From positions 1 through 29,578 of the forward strand of contig JABWAM010000004.1 in NCBI GenBank assembly GCA_013360985.1: a stretch of DNA of 29,578 bases, written 5' to 3'. The position numbers were made by a program, and so were the translations under genes. Positions 1 through 7,248 of this stretch are shown piece after piece. Origin of the DNA: Verrucomicrobiia bacterium (GTDB taxonomy: Bacteria > Verrucomicrobiota > Verrucomicrobiia > JABWAM01). Each line of letters begins with the position of its first letter. Position 1 is the first letter of the stretch. The notes beneath the pieces are model-generated. The model was not told the origin of the DNA. It searched no databases and saw nothing but the letters and a program-made list of their open reading frames with translations.

Positions 1-97
1 GGGAAGTCTGGAATCTCGGTACGACCTATCCTTCCGATCCTCGATGGATGATGATGAAGGGAGCTCTCTGAAAGCGGAGCTTATCCGTGGATTTGGG
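1..97 (+). repeat. MITE-like repeat, copy A (3' end only, cut by window edge)
   Basis: This stretch aligns with the last ~95 bases of the two complete repeat copies at 10012-10310 and 19473-19773. All share the core that includes TCTCTGAAA and end in a terminal motif of the form ATCCGTGGATTTGGG. The left part of the element lies outside the window. The open frame that starts at 44 owes its first codons to this repeat and is not a gene. The assignment rests on direct comparison of the three copies by eye. Confidence 0.75.
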
Positions 98-769
98 GAA
101 AAGCCGCTCCTCCCTCCCCGCCGCCGCCGCCGCGTCTCTTCATTTTCGGAACGTCGCCCATCGGATCGTGCTCATCAATTTCAGGCTCTCCCCGGAATAC
201 TGTGGGTTCACGAATCCACGGGCTCTTCAGCCCAAGAATGCCTTCGTCGAGTTTTTTGCTTGTTATCACCCCGCAATCATGCCATCTTTAGCCCTGGTTC
301 GCCCACGCAGAACCGGGAAAAGCTTCCCTTCGCCCCTATGACGCGCCCATCCATCGGCGGCTGGAGCAACGCGCCTCTCCTCGCCGTCTCAAGGCATGGC
401 ATTCTCGGAGTGAAAAAATCCTTCAGGGAAACCGTCAGGACGCCCGAAACGCCGCCCGCCGAAGGTTTTACGGCCTTTATCTATGATGTCCGTCAAGCGG
501 GGGCGCGATGGACCTCCTTGCTGAGCGGCGAGCGAGCGGAGATGAGCCGTGCGAAGCTCGGCGAAGCGAGCGAGCCGCCTGATTTTTCTGCTTCAGGGTT
601 CAAGGGTCTGAGAGGAACTGGGTTTGCTCATCGATTCGTAAACGAGTGCCGCCGAAGGGAGGGTTCAAGGTGGTGGAGCCGTTTTCACGCTCGCGGGCAC
701 AGTGTCCTTGGGGGATGTTCGACCCATCAACCCAGATCACGAACATCTTCCACCCAAAACACTAGGTTC
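98..769. other. Gene-poor stretch; probable 3' flank of the IS110 element
   Basis: I recognise no convincing gene in these ~670 bases. Open frames here are shadows with no family resemblance; one of about 62 codons on the minus strand (81-269, GTG start) runs back into repeat copy A. The part nearest the transposase stop (roughly 450-769) is the likely non-coding right end of the insertion sequence. In IS1111-subgroup members of the IS110 family the guide (bridge/seek) RNA is encoded downstream of the transposase, and on the upstream side there is almost no room for one here. The stretch at 520-577 is rich in repeated GCGAGCGAGC-type words and could fold. I could not place the exact IS end or subterminal inverted repeats. 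Confidence 0.4.
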
Positions 770-1840
770 TCAGATTTCGTAGCTCCAATGGTCGGAGAGG
801 TTGGGCGGAGCCGATTCTCCTGGCCAGAGGAAGGGGGCGCCGTGACGGCTGACACTCCAAGCGTAGGCCAGGAGCTTGCGGGCGATGGCGATGGCGGTGG
901 CGGTCTTTTTCGGGCCGGCGCGTTTGCCGATGCGGGCAAAGATGGAACGGACATAGAGGTCGGAGCGGATGGCGACCCAGGCAGCCTGCTGGAGGATCCA
1001 GCGCAGGACGGGCGAGCCGCGTTTGGCGATGTGGCCGTGGCGGATGGACTCCCCCGATTGACTGACCGTGGGGGCGAGCCCGGCGGAGGCGCCAAACGGG
1101 TCGATGTTTTTGAAGCGGGTCCTGTCGCCGCGCTCGGTGAGGATGGTCGCGGCGATGAGCTTGCCGATTCCCGGGACCGAGGCGATGAGGCGGGCCTGAC
1201 GGTCGAGCTCCGGGTCGGCTTTGCCGGCCTTGCCGATGTGGCGCCCCGGTTCGGTGACGTCACGTTCCAGGCGGGTGATGTGATCGAGGCGCATCTCGGC
1301 GGCGAGGCGGTTGGGGACGCGGAGATGATGCGGCGGCGCCAGGAGCCATTTGGGGGAGCGGTCGCTGGTGAGCACGGAGGAGCCCGGGAGGTTGTTCTTG
1401 AGCATGACCTCGCGCAGCTGGCGGCGCTCGGAGGCCAGCGTGCGGGCGACGCGGTGGCGCAGGCGCGCCAGATCGCGAAGCTGGCGCACGGACTCAGCAG
1501 GGACGTAGGCCATGGGGAGGCGATCCGCGCGGAGCAATTTTGCCAGAAGCCGCGAGTCGTTGCGATCCGTCTTGGCCTTGCGACCGACGAAGCTCTTGAC
1601 GCCGGCGGGATCGGTCAGCACGAACTTGTCGACGTGCGAGCGCGTATCGTTCCAAAACCATTGGGAGAAGCCGACGCTCTCGACAGTCACCTGGCAGGAG
1701 GACCCGGATGAGGCGAAGCACGCAGCCGCCTGCCGTCGACACTTGGTGGGGATGTCGCGTCGCTCCACGACCTCGCCCTGATCGTCGAACGCCGTTGCAG
1801 TCAGCGAACACGCGTGGAGGTCAACTCCGATTGTTTTCAT
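770..1840 (-). CDS. IS110-family transposase (DEDD type)
   Basis: The protein of 356 aa is an IS110-family recombinase with a RuvC-like DEDD N-terminal domain and a C-terminal Transposase_20 domain. In the sequence the likely acidic residues are D7 (IGVDLHA), E54 (VESVGF), D92 and D95 (TDRND). The C-terminal domain holds [13 protein letters not shown] around 221-233, FGASAGLAP around 249-257, and [14 protein letters not shown] around 275-288, with S276 the probable catalytic serine. Length is normal and the frame is intact, so it may be active. I chose the ATG at 1840 because family members begin at MKTIGVD; an upstream in-frame ATG at 1876 would add 12 residues and overlap the divergent pseudopilin gene. 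Only 14 bases separate the two start codons, so the left end of the element is extremely short, which fits the IS1111-like subgroup better than the IS110 subgroup proper. Confidence 0.93.
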   Translation of the reverse strand: MKTIGVDLHACSLTATAFDDQGEVVERRDIPTKCRRQAAACFASSGSSCQVTVESVGFSQWFWNDTRSHVDKFVLTDPAGVKSFVGRKAKTDRNDSRLLAKLLRADRLPMAYVPAESVRQLRDLARLRHRVARTLASERRQLREVMLKNNLPGSSVLTSDRSPKWLLAPPHHLRVPNRLAAEMRLDHITRLERDVTEPGRHIGKAGKADPELDRQARLIASVPGIGKLIAATILTERGDRTRFKNIDPFGASAGLAPTVSQSGESIRHGHIAKRGSPVLRWILQQAAWVAIRSDLYVRSIFARIGKRAGPKKTATAIAIARKLLAYAWSVSRHGAPFLWPGESAPPNLSDHWSYEI

Positions 1841-1854
1841 CTTGGTCTCCGAAG

Positions 1855-2721
1855 ATGAAGGGTTGGGGTTCATCAAAGAACATCATCGCCTTCACGCTCA
1901 TCGAGCTTTTGGTCGTCGTCGCAATCCTCGCGATCCTCGCCGCGATGCTGCTGCCCGCGCTTCGAAACGCCCGCGAATCGGCGCGCACCGCCCAATGCAT
2001 GAACAACCTCAGACAGATTGGCATCGCAGCGCATGCCTACGCGGGAGACTATAACGGCGCGCTCATGGGGCCATGCGACGTCTCCGGCGGATCGAAGAAG
2101 TGGAGCTCGTTCGATTATCTCCCCAAGCTGGGTTATCTGCGCACAAACCTCTACGTGCATCCCTGCCAGGGCACTGGGAAAACCCTTTCTTCCAAGGCAA
2201 TCGTGGGGGTGGACGTCTTTCGCTGCCCAAGCCTTCAGATCAGATACCAAGGACGTCTCAATCACGAAAACCAAAACAACGCGGGTACGTATCAATGCAA
2301 CTACAGCGCTTCATTCCTTCTCGGATACACCGAACCCGACGGAGTGACCTATCGCAACTATCGGCTCAACCCTCTCTTTGGCCCTTATCGTCTCGATGAG
2401 ATCAAAGATCCGGCGCGCTGCATCCTCGCGGGAGACGCCTCGGTCAACGTCGCTTCAGGCACCTGGTACTATGGAGACAATCTCGCGGCGGCCTACGTCC
2501 AAGGCACCACCGGTTGGAGTTCCAGCAATACGGGCAATTACGGATGCCACTCTTGGAACGATGGAACGGGCTTCGCGGGTGAAGTGACGCATCGCGGACC
2601 GAATCTCCTCTTCTGGGACGGCCATGTCGCGCGGCACCGCTATACCCACCGGAACGGGTCCGGCGACCCCGACCTGCCGCAAACGATGATGACGTTCGAC
2701 GGCAGCGGCATCGCGTTTTGA
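1855..2721 (+). CDS. Type II pseudopilin-like protein (H-X9-DG family, DUF1559-like)
   Basis: The 288 aa product has a class III (prepilin) signal, [20 protein letters not shown], in which cleavage by a PilD-type peptidase would fall after the alanine before FTLIE (A rather than the usual G at -1). Next come the typical [20 protein letters not shown] and LRQIG segments, and a C-terminal FWDGHVA motif. The family's usual H-X9-DG spacing is one residue short here: [12 protein letters not shown] has eight residues between H and DG. Such proteins are abundant in Verrucomicrobiota and Planctomycetota and are thought to belong to type II secretion/pseudopilus systems; the role is not known. The gene lies 14 bases from the divergent transposase start, has no clear ribosome binding site, and its first nine residues may derive from the insertion junction, so its native 5' end may have been lost. 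Confidence 0.85.
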   Translation: MKGWGSSKNIIAFTLIELLVVVAILAILAAMLLPALRNARESARTAQCMNNLRQIGIAAHAYAGDYNGALMGPCDVSGGSKKWSSFDYLPKLGYLRTNLYVHPCQGTGKTLSSKAIVGVDVFRCPSLQIRYQGRLNHENQNNAGTYQCNYSASFLLGYTEPDGVTYRNYRLNPLFGPYRLDEIKDPARCILAGDASVNVASGTWYYGDNLAAAYVQGTTGWSSSNTGNYGCHSWNDGTGFAGEVTHRGPNLLFWDGHVARHRYTHRNGSGDPDLPQTMMTFDGSGIAF

Positions 2722-2829
2722 CTTCCCTCAAACCCCGGGCAAACCCCGTTTCCGGAAGGAGCCTCCATCCTCCACCGAGGACCGGAACGATGAAACGCGA
2801 GGCGAGGATTTGGGCTTGCGTTGTGCGCG
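2722..2829. other. Intergenic region upstream of the riboswitch
   Basis: These ~108 bases lie between the pseudopilin stop and the cobalamin riboswitch. They must hold the promoter of the B12 operon unless transcription reads through from the pseudopilin gene. I could not identify confident -35/-10 boxes. A GGAAGGAG string near 2755 precedes no credible gene. Confidence 0.4.
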
Positions 2830-3035
2830 CCGCGGCCGTAGGGTTCCCGCAGTTCTTTGAGTCTGTCCCCGCCGACGTGGCGGGGACCTCGCTGCGGCGC
2901 AGGGAATCCCGTGAGAATCGGGAACGGTTGCGCCACTGTAACGGGTGACGATCCCTGGAACGGCCAACTCCGCGCCATTCGCGAGTGAAGGCCCGGGGAA
3001 CGGTTTGGAGCCCGAAGTCAGGATAACGGCCGCAG
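2830..3035 (+). promoter_or_regulatory. Cobalamin (adenosylcobalamin) riboswitch
   Basis: The conserved cobalamin aptamer elements are present in order. There is a GGGTTCCC segment near 2840, GGGAATCCCGTGAGAATCGG near 2907-2926, GCGCCACTGTAACGGG near 2929-2946, and the B12-box type AGCCCGAAGTCAGGATAAC at 3009-3027. A closing P1 stem is visible: GCGGCCGT at 2832-2839 pairs perfectly with ACGGCCGC at 3026-3033. It lies in sense orientation about 160 bases upstream of the first gene of the B12 operon, so the whole operon is expected to be repressed by cobalamin. Confidence 0.92.
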
Positions 3036-3047
3036 CGATCTCAACGC

Positions 3048-3101
3048 GGCCGGCTCGCAAGCAAGCGCGCCGGCCGGAAAAACTTGTTCGCGAAAAACAA
3101 G
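3048..3101 (+). promoter_or_regulatory. Probable riboswitch expression platform (two hairpins)
   Basis: Immediately 3' of the aptamer are two perfect inverted repeats: GGCCGGC (3048-3054) with GCCGGCC (3069-3075), and CTTGTT (3083-3088) with AACAAG (3096-3101). The first arm, CGCGGCCGG, also resembles the aptamer's P1 sequence, so the P1 strand and this hairpin could compete. There is no T-run after either stem, so a classical intrinsic terminator is not evident. Neither stem covers the start codon at 3194. The switching mechanism is unresolved. Confidence 0.4.
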
Positions 3102-3193
3102 GTTGAGGTCACGCCAGGCAACGGTCGCCGGGGTTCCCGGACTTCTTTGTGCGGCGCGGTCTCAGCGCCAAACCCATCCCCAAGGAAATCCCC

Positions 3194-4192
3194 ATGATCC
3201 CAATGTCGTTCCGTCGAGCTGCCGCGGCTTTCGTCGCGGTGGCGTTTCTCGCCCTCGTTCCCCTCCGCGCGTTTGCGCAGTGGACGCAACTGGACCTTCC
3301 CGCCATGGCCGGCTGGTCCGTCCCCGCCCTCAGTCACCTCCCCGATGGACGCTTCCTCTACGGACAAGGCGGCAGCATCTATCTTCAAGACGCCTGGGGC
3401 CAGAGCAATGTCACGGCCTTTGCCAACATCCCGAGCGGCACGGACCCTTCGTTGATCGCCGTGTGGAATGCCTCCACCGCGGTGGCTGGACAGGGCGGCA
3501 GCGGTTACAGCGCCCTCTTCAGCTTCAACCCGTCGAACACCTCGTCCACCTTCACCTCGATCGGCACAAACTACAACTACGCGGGGGCGATGGGAGACGC
3601 CTCCTCGATCTTTACCGTGGGAGCGAGTTGGGCCAACACGACCAACCGCCTCGTCTACATGACGCTCGACGGAAGCATCAACAAGACTCTCATCGAGTAT
3701 ATCTCGATCTACAGCGCGGGATTCACACGGGATGCGTCGGGCAATCTCTATGTCGGCAGCAACGACGACGGCAAGGTTTACAAGTTCACCTCGTCCCAAA
3801 TCGAAACGGCGATCACCGGTTCGGCGCTCACCCTCGCCAGCGGCGCGATGGTCCACGATTTCGGCGGCGGCGGCAACCTCAGCAGTCTCGCCGTGGACGG
3901 TCTCGGCCGCGTATGGGCTGCGGGCTGGGCCACAAACGGAATCAAAGTCTTCGATCCAAATACCTCCCAGGAGTCCACCTTTCTTCCCGGACCGACCAAC
4001 GTGAACTACGTCGTCTCCACCTTTTCCAAGGACGGCGTTGACTACATCAGCTACCTCGACAACGCCGGTTGGAACGTCGGCGACACAGTAAGCTACGGCT
4101 ATGCGGCGGCGGCGGCGATTCCCGAACCGGCAACCCTGGTCCTTGCCGGCGTCGGGCTCGCGGCAGCCCTGCTTCTGCGCCGCCGGTCCTGA
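3194..4192 (+). CDS. PEP-CTERM surface protein, predicted beta-propeller, first gene of B12 operon
   Basis: The 332 aa product has a signal peptide (FVAVAFLALVPLRAFA, cut near residue 28) and a C-terminal PEP-CTERM sorting signal: IPEPATLVLAGVGLAAALLL followed by RRRS. It should therefore be exported, handled by an exosortase and anchored or released at the surface. The body shows short repeated strands such as LPDGRFLYG, DASGNLYVGSNDDGKVYKF and DGLGRVWAAGW, typical of NHL/SMP-30-like beta-propeller blades. Start chosen at 3194 because AAGGA lies 7 bases upstream. The stop is followed after 5 bases by the next start. Position directly under a cobalamin riboswitch suggests a role in capturing corrinoids at the surface, analogous to the propeller BtuG of Bacteroides, although no sequence homology to BtuG can be claimed from reading alone. 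Confidence 0.85.
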   Translation: MIPMSFRRAAAAFVAVAFLALVPLRAFAQWTQLDLPAMAGWSVPALSHLPDGRFLYGQGGSIYLQDAWGQSNVTAFANIPSGTDPSLIAVWNASTAVAGQGGSGYSALFSFNPSNTSSTFTSIGTNYNYAGAMGDASSIFTVGASWANTTNRLVYMTLDGSINKTLIEYISIYSAGFTRDASGNLYVGSNDDGKVYKFTSSQIETAITGSALTLASGAMVHDFGGGGNLSSLAVDGLGRVWAAGWATNGIKVFDPNTSQESTFLPGPTNVNYVVSTFSKDGVDYISYLDNAGWNVGDTVSYGYAAAAAIPEPATLVLAGVGLAAALLLRRRS

Positions 4193-4197
4193 AGCCC

Positions 4198-5433
4198 ATG
4201 CGACGGTTTCTCTGCATCGGGGTCGCGCTGGCGGCGGTTCACGCCGCCAGCGCCGGCCCTTATGATCCCCCCGCGGGCCAGCCCGGCAGCCTCGCCGTGC
4301 CGACGGCGGATCCCGCTCTTGTCGCCTGGGCCACGGGATGGACCAACCTCGTCCGGGGACCGCAAAACATCAGTGACCTGGACCTGGGGTTTGCCTCCTT
4401 CGGGCACGCCACCAACGCGCTCGGCCACGCGGACGCCATTCCGGAATCTCCCTACACGGTCGTCAGCCTGGGCGACGGCGGGAGCATCACGCTGACATTT
4501 GATCGGCCGATCGTGAACGGCCCGGGAGCGGACTTCGCCGTTTTTGAGAACGCCGTCACCGACTTTTTTCTCGAACTCGGGTTTGTCGAGGTCAGTTCCG
4601 ACGGCGCGAATTTCTTCCGTTTCGACGCTGTCTCCCTCACCCCGACGAACTCGCAGATCGGCACCTACGGCGCCGTGGACGCCACGAATGTCCGAAATCT
4701 CGCCGGGAAATATCTCGCCGGTTACGGAACGCCGTTCGACCTCGAGGAACTGCGCGGGATCAGCCCGCTGCTCAACGTCGAACGGGTAACCCACGTCCGC
4801 GTGAAGGATGCGATCGGCTCCATCGATCCATCGCACGGCTCCTTCGATTCACTCACGAATCTCGTAAACGATCCTTGGCCCACCCCGTTCCCGACCGGCG
4901 GGTTCGATCTGGACGCCATCGGAGTGCTTAACCGGCTCAATGCCGCCGAGGCGAGCGTCCTCGTCGAAGCGGGAGCTTTTCGCCGGGAGAACTGGGAAGG
5001 GACCAACGGGGGATTCGGTCTCGCGATCGGATTCTCCAATGTCCTTGTGGCCGGAAACGTTCAGGTGTCTCCCTATGACGGCCCGGCGCTCGACACGCTC
5101 CCGGGAACACTCCTCGACGCGTGGAACATCGAGGTCGGCGCCCTGGCCTTCGACAGCTCAGGCGGCGCCGAGCTCACGTTTCGCCTTGCGCCGTCGTATG
5201 CGGGCGATGGCTCAAATCTCCGCGTCCTCCATTTCGGCACGAACGGATGGGAGTTCCTGCCGGTCGCGTCCGTGGATCTGGCGAACCATTGGATCACCAC
5301 GGGATGGACCGACTCCTTTTCCCCATTCGCCGTGATCGCAATCCCCGAACCCGCTTCGTCCTTTCTTCTTCTGGGAGGCGTCCTGGCCTGTTTGGCGGTC
5401 CGTTGGCGTCGCGGGATGTCGCGCGCTCCATGA
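4198..5433 (+). CDS. PEP-CTERM surface protein, second gene of B12 operon
   Basis: The 411 aa product has a short signal peptide (MRRFLCIGVALAAVHAASAG), then a ~240-residue domain with SLGDGGSITLTFDRPI, GADFAVFENAV, VEVSSDGANFFRF and GGFDLDAIGVLN. That pattern resembles cell-surface proteins I associate with B12 loci in Bacteroidota, where SLG-GGS-I-L-FD and ADF-V-ENA segments recur. A second beta-rich domain (about 255-385) includes LLDAWNIEVGALAF and WTDSFSPFAV. It ends with the PEP-CTERM signal IPEPASSFLLLGGVLACLAV plus RWRR. It starts 5 bases after the previous stop and its TGA overlaps the next ATG (ATGA), so it is co-translated with its neighbours. A role in corrinoid binding is inferred from context only. 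Confidence 0.85.
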   Translation: MRRFLCIGVALAAVHAASAGPYDPPAGQPGSLAVPTADPALVAWATGWTNLVRGPQNISDLDLGFASFGHATNALGHADAIPESPYTVVSLGDGGSITLTFDRPIVNGPGADFAVFENAVTDFFLELGFVEVSSDGANFFRFDAVSLTPTNSQIGTYGAVDATNVRNLAGKYLAGYGTPFDLEELRGISPLLNVERVTHVRVKDAIGSIDPSHGSFDSLTNLVNDPWPTPFPTGGFDLDAIGVLNRLNAAEASVLVEAGAFRRENWEGTNGGFGLAIGFSNVLVAGNVQVSPYDGPALDTLPGTLLDAWNIEVGALAFDSSGGAELTFRLAPSYAGDGSNLRVLHFGTNGWEFLPVASVDLANHWITTGWTDSFSPFAVIAIPEPASSFLLLGGVLACLAVRWRRGMSRAP

Positions 5434-6314
5434 CGACCTCTGGTCTCAGAGAGCGTTCAAAAATTCGACGGTTTTCCGCGGAGAATCCTTTTGACAAAAA
5501 CCCAAGCGCTTTCCAGCGCCGCCTCCCGCCGCGCGGCGACGGCGGGTTCAGTCTTGTCGAACTCCTGATCACCACGGCGATCCTCGCCCTCCTCGCGGGG
5601 CTCCTCCTGCCCGCGCTCGGCTCCGCGCGTGAAAAAGGGCGCGCTGCCATGTGCGTCAGCAATCTGCGTCAACTCCATCTCGCCGCAACGTTGTATGCGA
5701 ACGAAAACGACGATCGTTGCGTCCTCGGCGCTGAGGAGTTCCTTGACAACCTCAAGCGTTGGCATGGCGTCCGGACCTCCGCAAGCCAGCCCTTTGATCC
5801 TGCCCGAGGCCCGCTGGTCGCGTATCTCGGCCGTTCGGGCGTGATCAAACAATGCCCCTCGCTCCGCACGCCGCTCGGAGGCGCTTCGAACGACCCCCGT
5901 TTCTTCGAGCGCGGTTGCGGCGGCTACGGCTACAACATGACCTACCTCGGAAGCTGCCCCGGAGACTGGTACTACACGCGCAGCGTTCGTCGAAGCGATA
6001 TCCTCCATCCCGAATCGACGGTGATGTTTGCCGACGCGGGGCTCGCCTATCCCGACGGCTGCATTGAATACTCCTTTATCGAGCCGCCGTATTGGGCCGA
6101 TGCCTCCGGAGTCCGGGAGGACTGGGGTTCGCCCGTGCCCAGCGTGCATTTTCGGCATTCCGGCCGAGCGAACGCCGTCTGGTGCGACGGACATGTCTCC
6201 TCGGAATCCATGAGCCGCACCGGCGGAAGCAATGTTTACGGCGGCGACAGCGCGCGCCATCGTCTCGGATGGTTCGGCCCGCTCACCAGCAACGCCCTCT
6301 GGCGAATCCAATGA
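5430..6314 (+). CDS. Pseudopilin-like H-X9-DG protein inside the B12 operon
   Basis: The 294 aa product has an unusually long N-terminal leader (about 38 residues, basic) before the prepilin cleavage motif GGFSLVELLITTAILALLAG, then LLPALGSAREKGRAAMCVSN and LRQLHLA. The C-terminus carries a canonical H-X9-DG motif: RHSGRANAVWCDGHV, with nine residues between H and DG. It should be processed by a prepilin peptidase and assembled as a pseudopilin or associated surface subunit. Both ends overlap by the ATGA arrangement: its ATG overlaps the stop of the PEP-CTERM gene and its stop overlaps the btuF start. It is therefore a full member of the riboswitch-controlled operon. Its job in B12 uptake is unknown. 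A shorter leader from an internal start cannot be excluded, but the ATGA coupling favours 5430. Confidence 0.87.
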   Translation: MTTSGLRERSKIRRFSAENPFDKNPSAFQRRLPPRGDGGFSLVELLITTAILALLAGLLLPALGSAREKGRAAMCVSNLRQLHLAATLYANENDDRCVLGAEEFLDNLKRWHGVRTSASQPFDPARGPLVAYLGRSGVIKQCPSLRTPLGGASNDPRFFERGCGGYGYNMTYLGSCPGDWYYTRSVRRSDILHPESTVMFADAGLAYPDGCIEYSFIEPPYWADASGVREDWGSPVPSVHFRHSGRANAVWCDGHVSSESMSRTGGSNVYGGDSARHRLGWFGPLTSNALWRIQ

Positions 6315-7240
6315 CTCGTTCGACATCCCTTCGCGTGAGGAATCTCGTCTTGGCGGGAATCGCGATCCTCGCTTGCGCCGTCCCGTCGATCGGCGATCCA
6401 GGCTCGACAGATTCAGGCTCGTCCCGACGGGTGCTTTCCCTTTCGCCGAATCTCACCGAGATCGTCGTCGCCCTCGGCGCGCGCGATCGCCTCGTGGGCG
6501 TCTCCGACTTCTGTCGCGCGCACCTCCCCGGCGGCGAACTTCCGCGATGCGGCGCGGCCGTGAACCCCAACTTTGAGCGGATCCTCGCGCTCCATCCCGA
6601 TCTCCTCTTCTTTCTTGGACGGATGGAAAAACTCCAGCGTTTCTGCGCCGAACACGGCATCCGCGCGCGATCCGTGAACATTGACCGTTGGGCGTCGCTC
6701 CGCGCCGAAATCGCGCGGATCGGCGCGGAACTCGACGCGAAGAAGCCGAGCGCGAAGCTCCTCGACACGCTAAACCGTCGCCTCGAACGCGTCCGCGCCG
6801 ACGCCCGGGGAAAAAAACGCTTTCGTTGCCTGATCCTGCTCGGCCGCGAGACCGGCGGACTCCGCCGGATGATGTCCGTCGGCGGTTCTTCATTTCTCAG
6901 CGAAATGCTCTCGGTCGCGGGAGGCGACAACGTCTTCGCCGATCAGCCGCAGCCTTATTTTACCCCCTCGAACGAGGCGATCCTCGCCGCGCGACCCGAG
7001 GTCGTTCTCGAACTGCGCCCCGGCGAAAAACTCTCCGCCTCCGAACGCGCCGCGATCCTCGCCGACTGGAAGGCGCCGGGCGCGCTCCCCGCGCTCGCCG
7101 CGCGGGGGCGCGTGCTCCTTCTCACCGAAGACTTCCTCATGACGCCCGGCCCGCGCATGATCGACATCGCCGAAGTCTTCCGATCCACTCTCCAACGAAT
7201 CGCCGAAGCGGATGCCCCAAGCCCGGCCTCCAACGATTGA
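6311..7240 (+). CDS. btuF: BtuF-like cobalamin ABC transporter substrate-binding protein
   Basis: The 309 aa product has a hydrophobic export signal (LVLAGIAILACAVPSIG), then the class III helical-backbone binding-protein fold. Family landmarks are RVLSLSPNLTEIVVALGARD, LVGVSDFC, NPNFERILALHPDLLFF, SVGGSSFLSEMLSVAGGDNV and FTPSNEAILAARPEVVLEL. It captures B12 in the periplasm and delivers it to the BtuC permease. The start overlaps the upstream stop (ATGA), and the downstream ATPase-permease gene begins 8 bases after its stop. Related proteins bind haem or ferric siderophores, but the upstream cobalamin riboswitch makes corrinoid the likely substrate. Confidence 0.88.
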   Translation: MTRSTSLRVRNLVLAGIAILACAVPSIGDPGSTDSGSSRRVLSLSPNLTEIVVALGARDRLVGVSDFCRAHLPGGELPRCGAAVNPNFERILALHPDLLFFLGRMEKLQRFCAEHGIRARSVNIDRWASLRAEIARIGAELDAKKPSAKLLDTLNRRLERVRADARGKKRFRCLILLGRETGGLRRMMSVGGSSFLSEMLSVAGGDNVFADQPQPYFTPSNEAILAARPEVVLELRPGEKLSASERAAILADWKAPGALPALAARGRVLLLTEDFLMTPGPRMIDIAEVFRSTLQRIAEADAPSPASND

Positions 7241-7248
7241 AATCCGAA

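Noticed and set aside
81..269. Minus-strand frame of 62 codons with a GTG start in the left gene-poor stretch
   Set aside because: It has no ribosome binding site, contains low-complexity glycine, ends inside repeat copy A, and matches no family I know.
520..577. Repeated GCGAGCGAGC words as a CRISPR-like or satellite repeat
   Set aside because: There are only two short direct occurrences with no regular spacers. They may simply be part of an RNA fold at the IS end.
44..1711. Long plus-strand open frame of 555 codons at the left edge
   Set aside because: It runs antisense to the IS110 transposase and begins inside repeat copy A. Its composition is that of a high-GC shadow frame.
3048..3075. 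GC hairpin after the riboswitch as an intrinsic terminator
   Set aside because: The stem is good but the sequence after it is GGAAAAACTTG on the coding strand, so there is no T-run.
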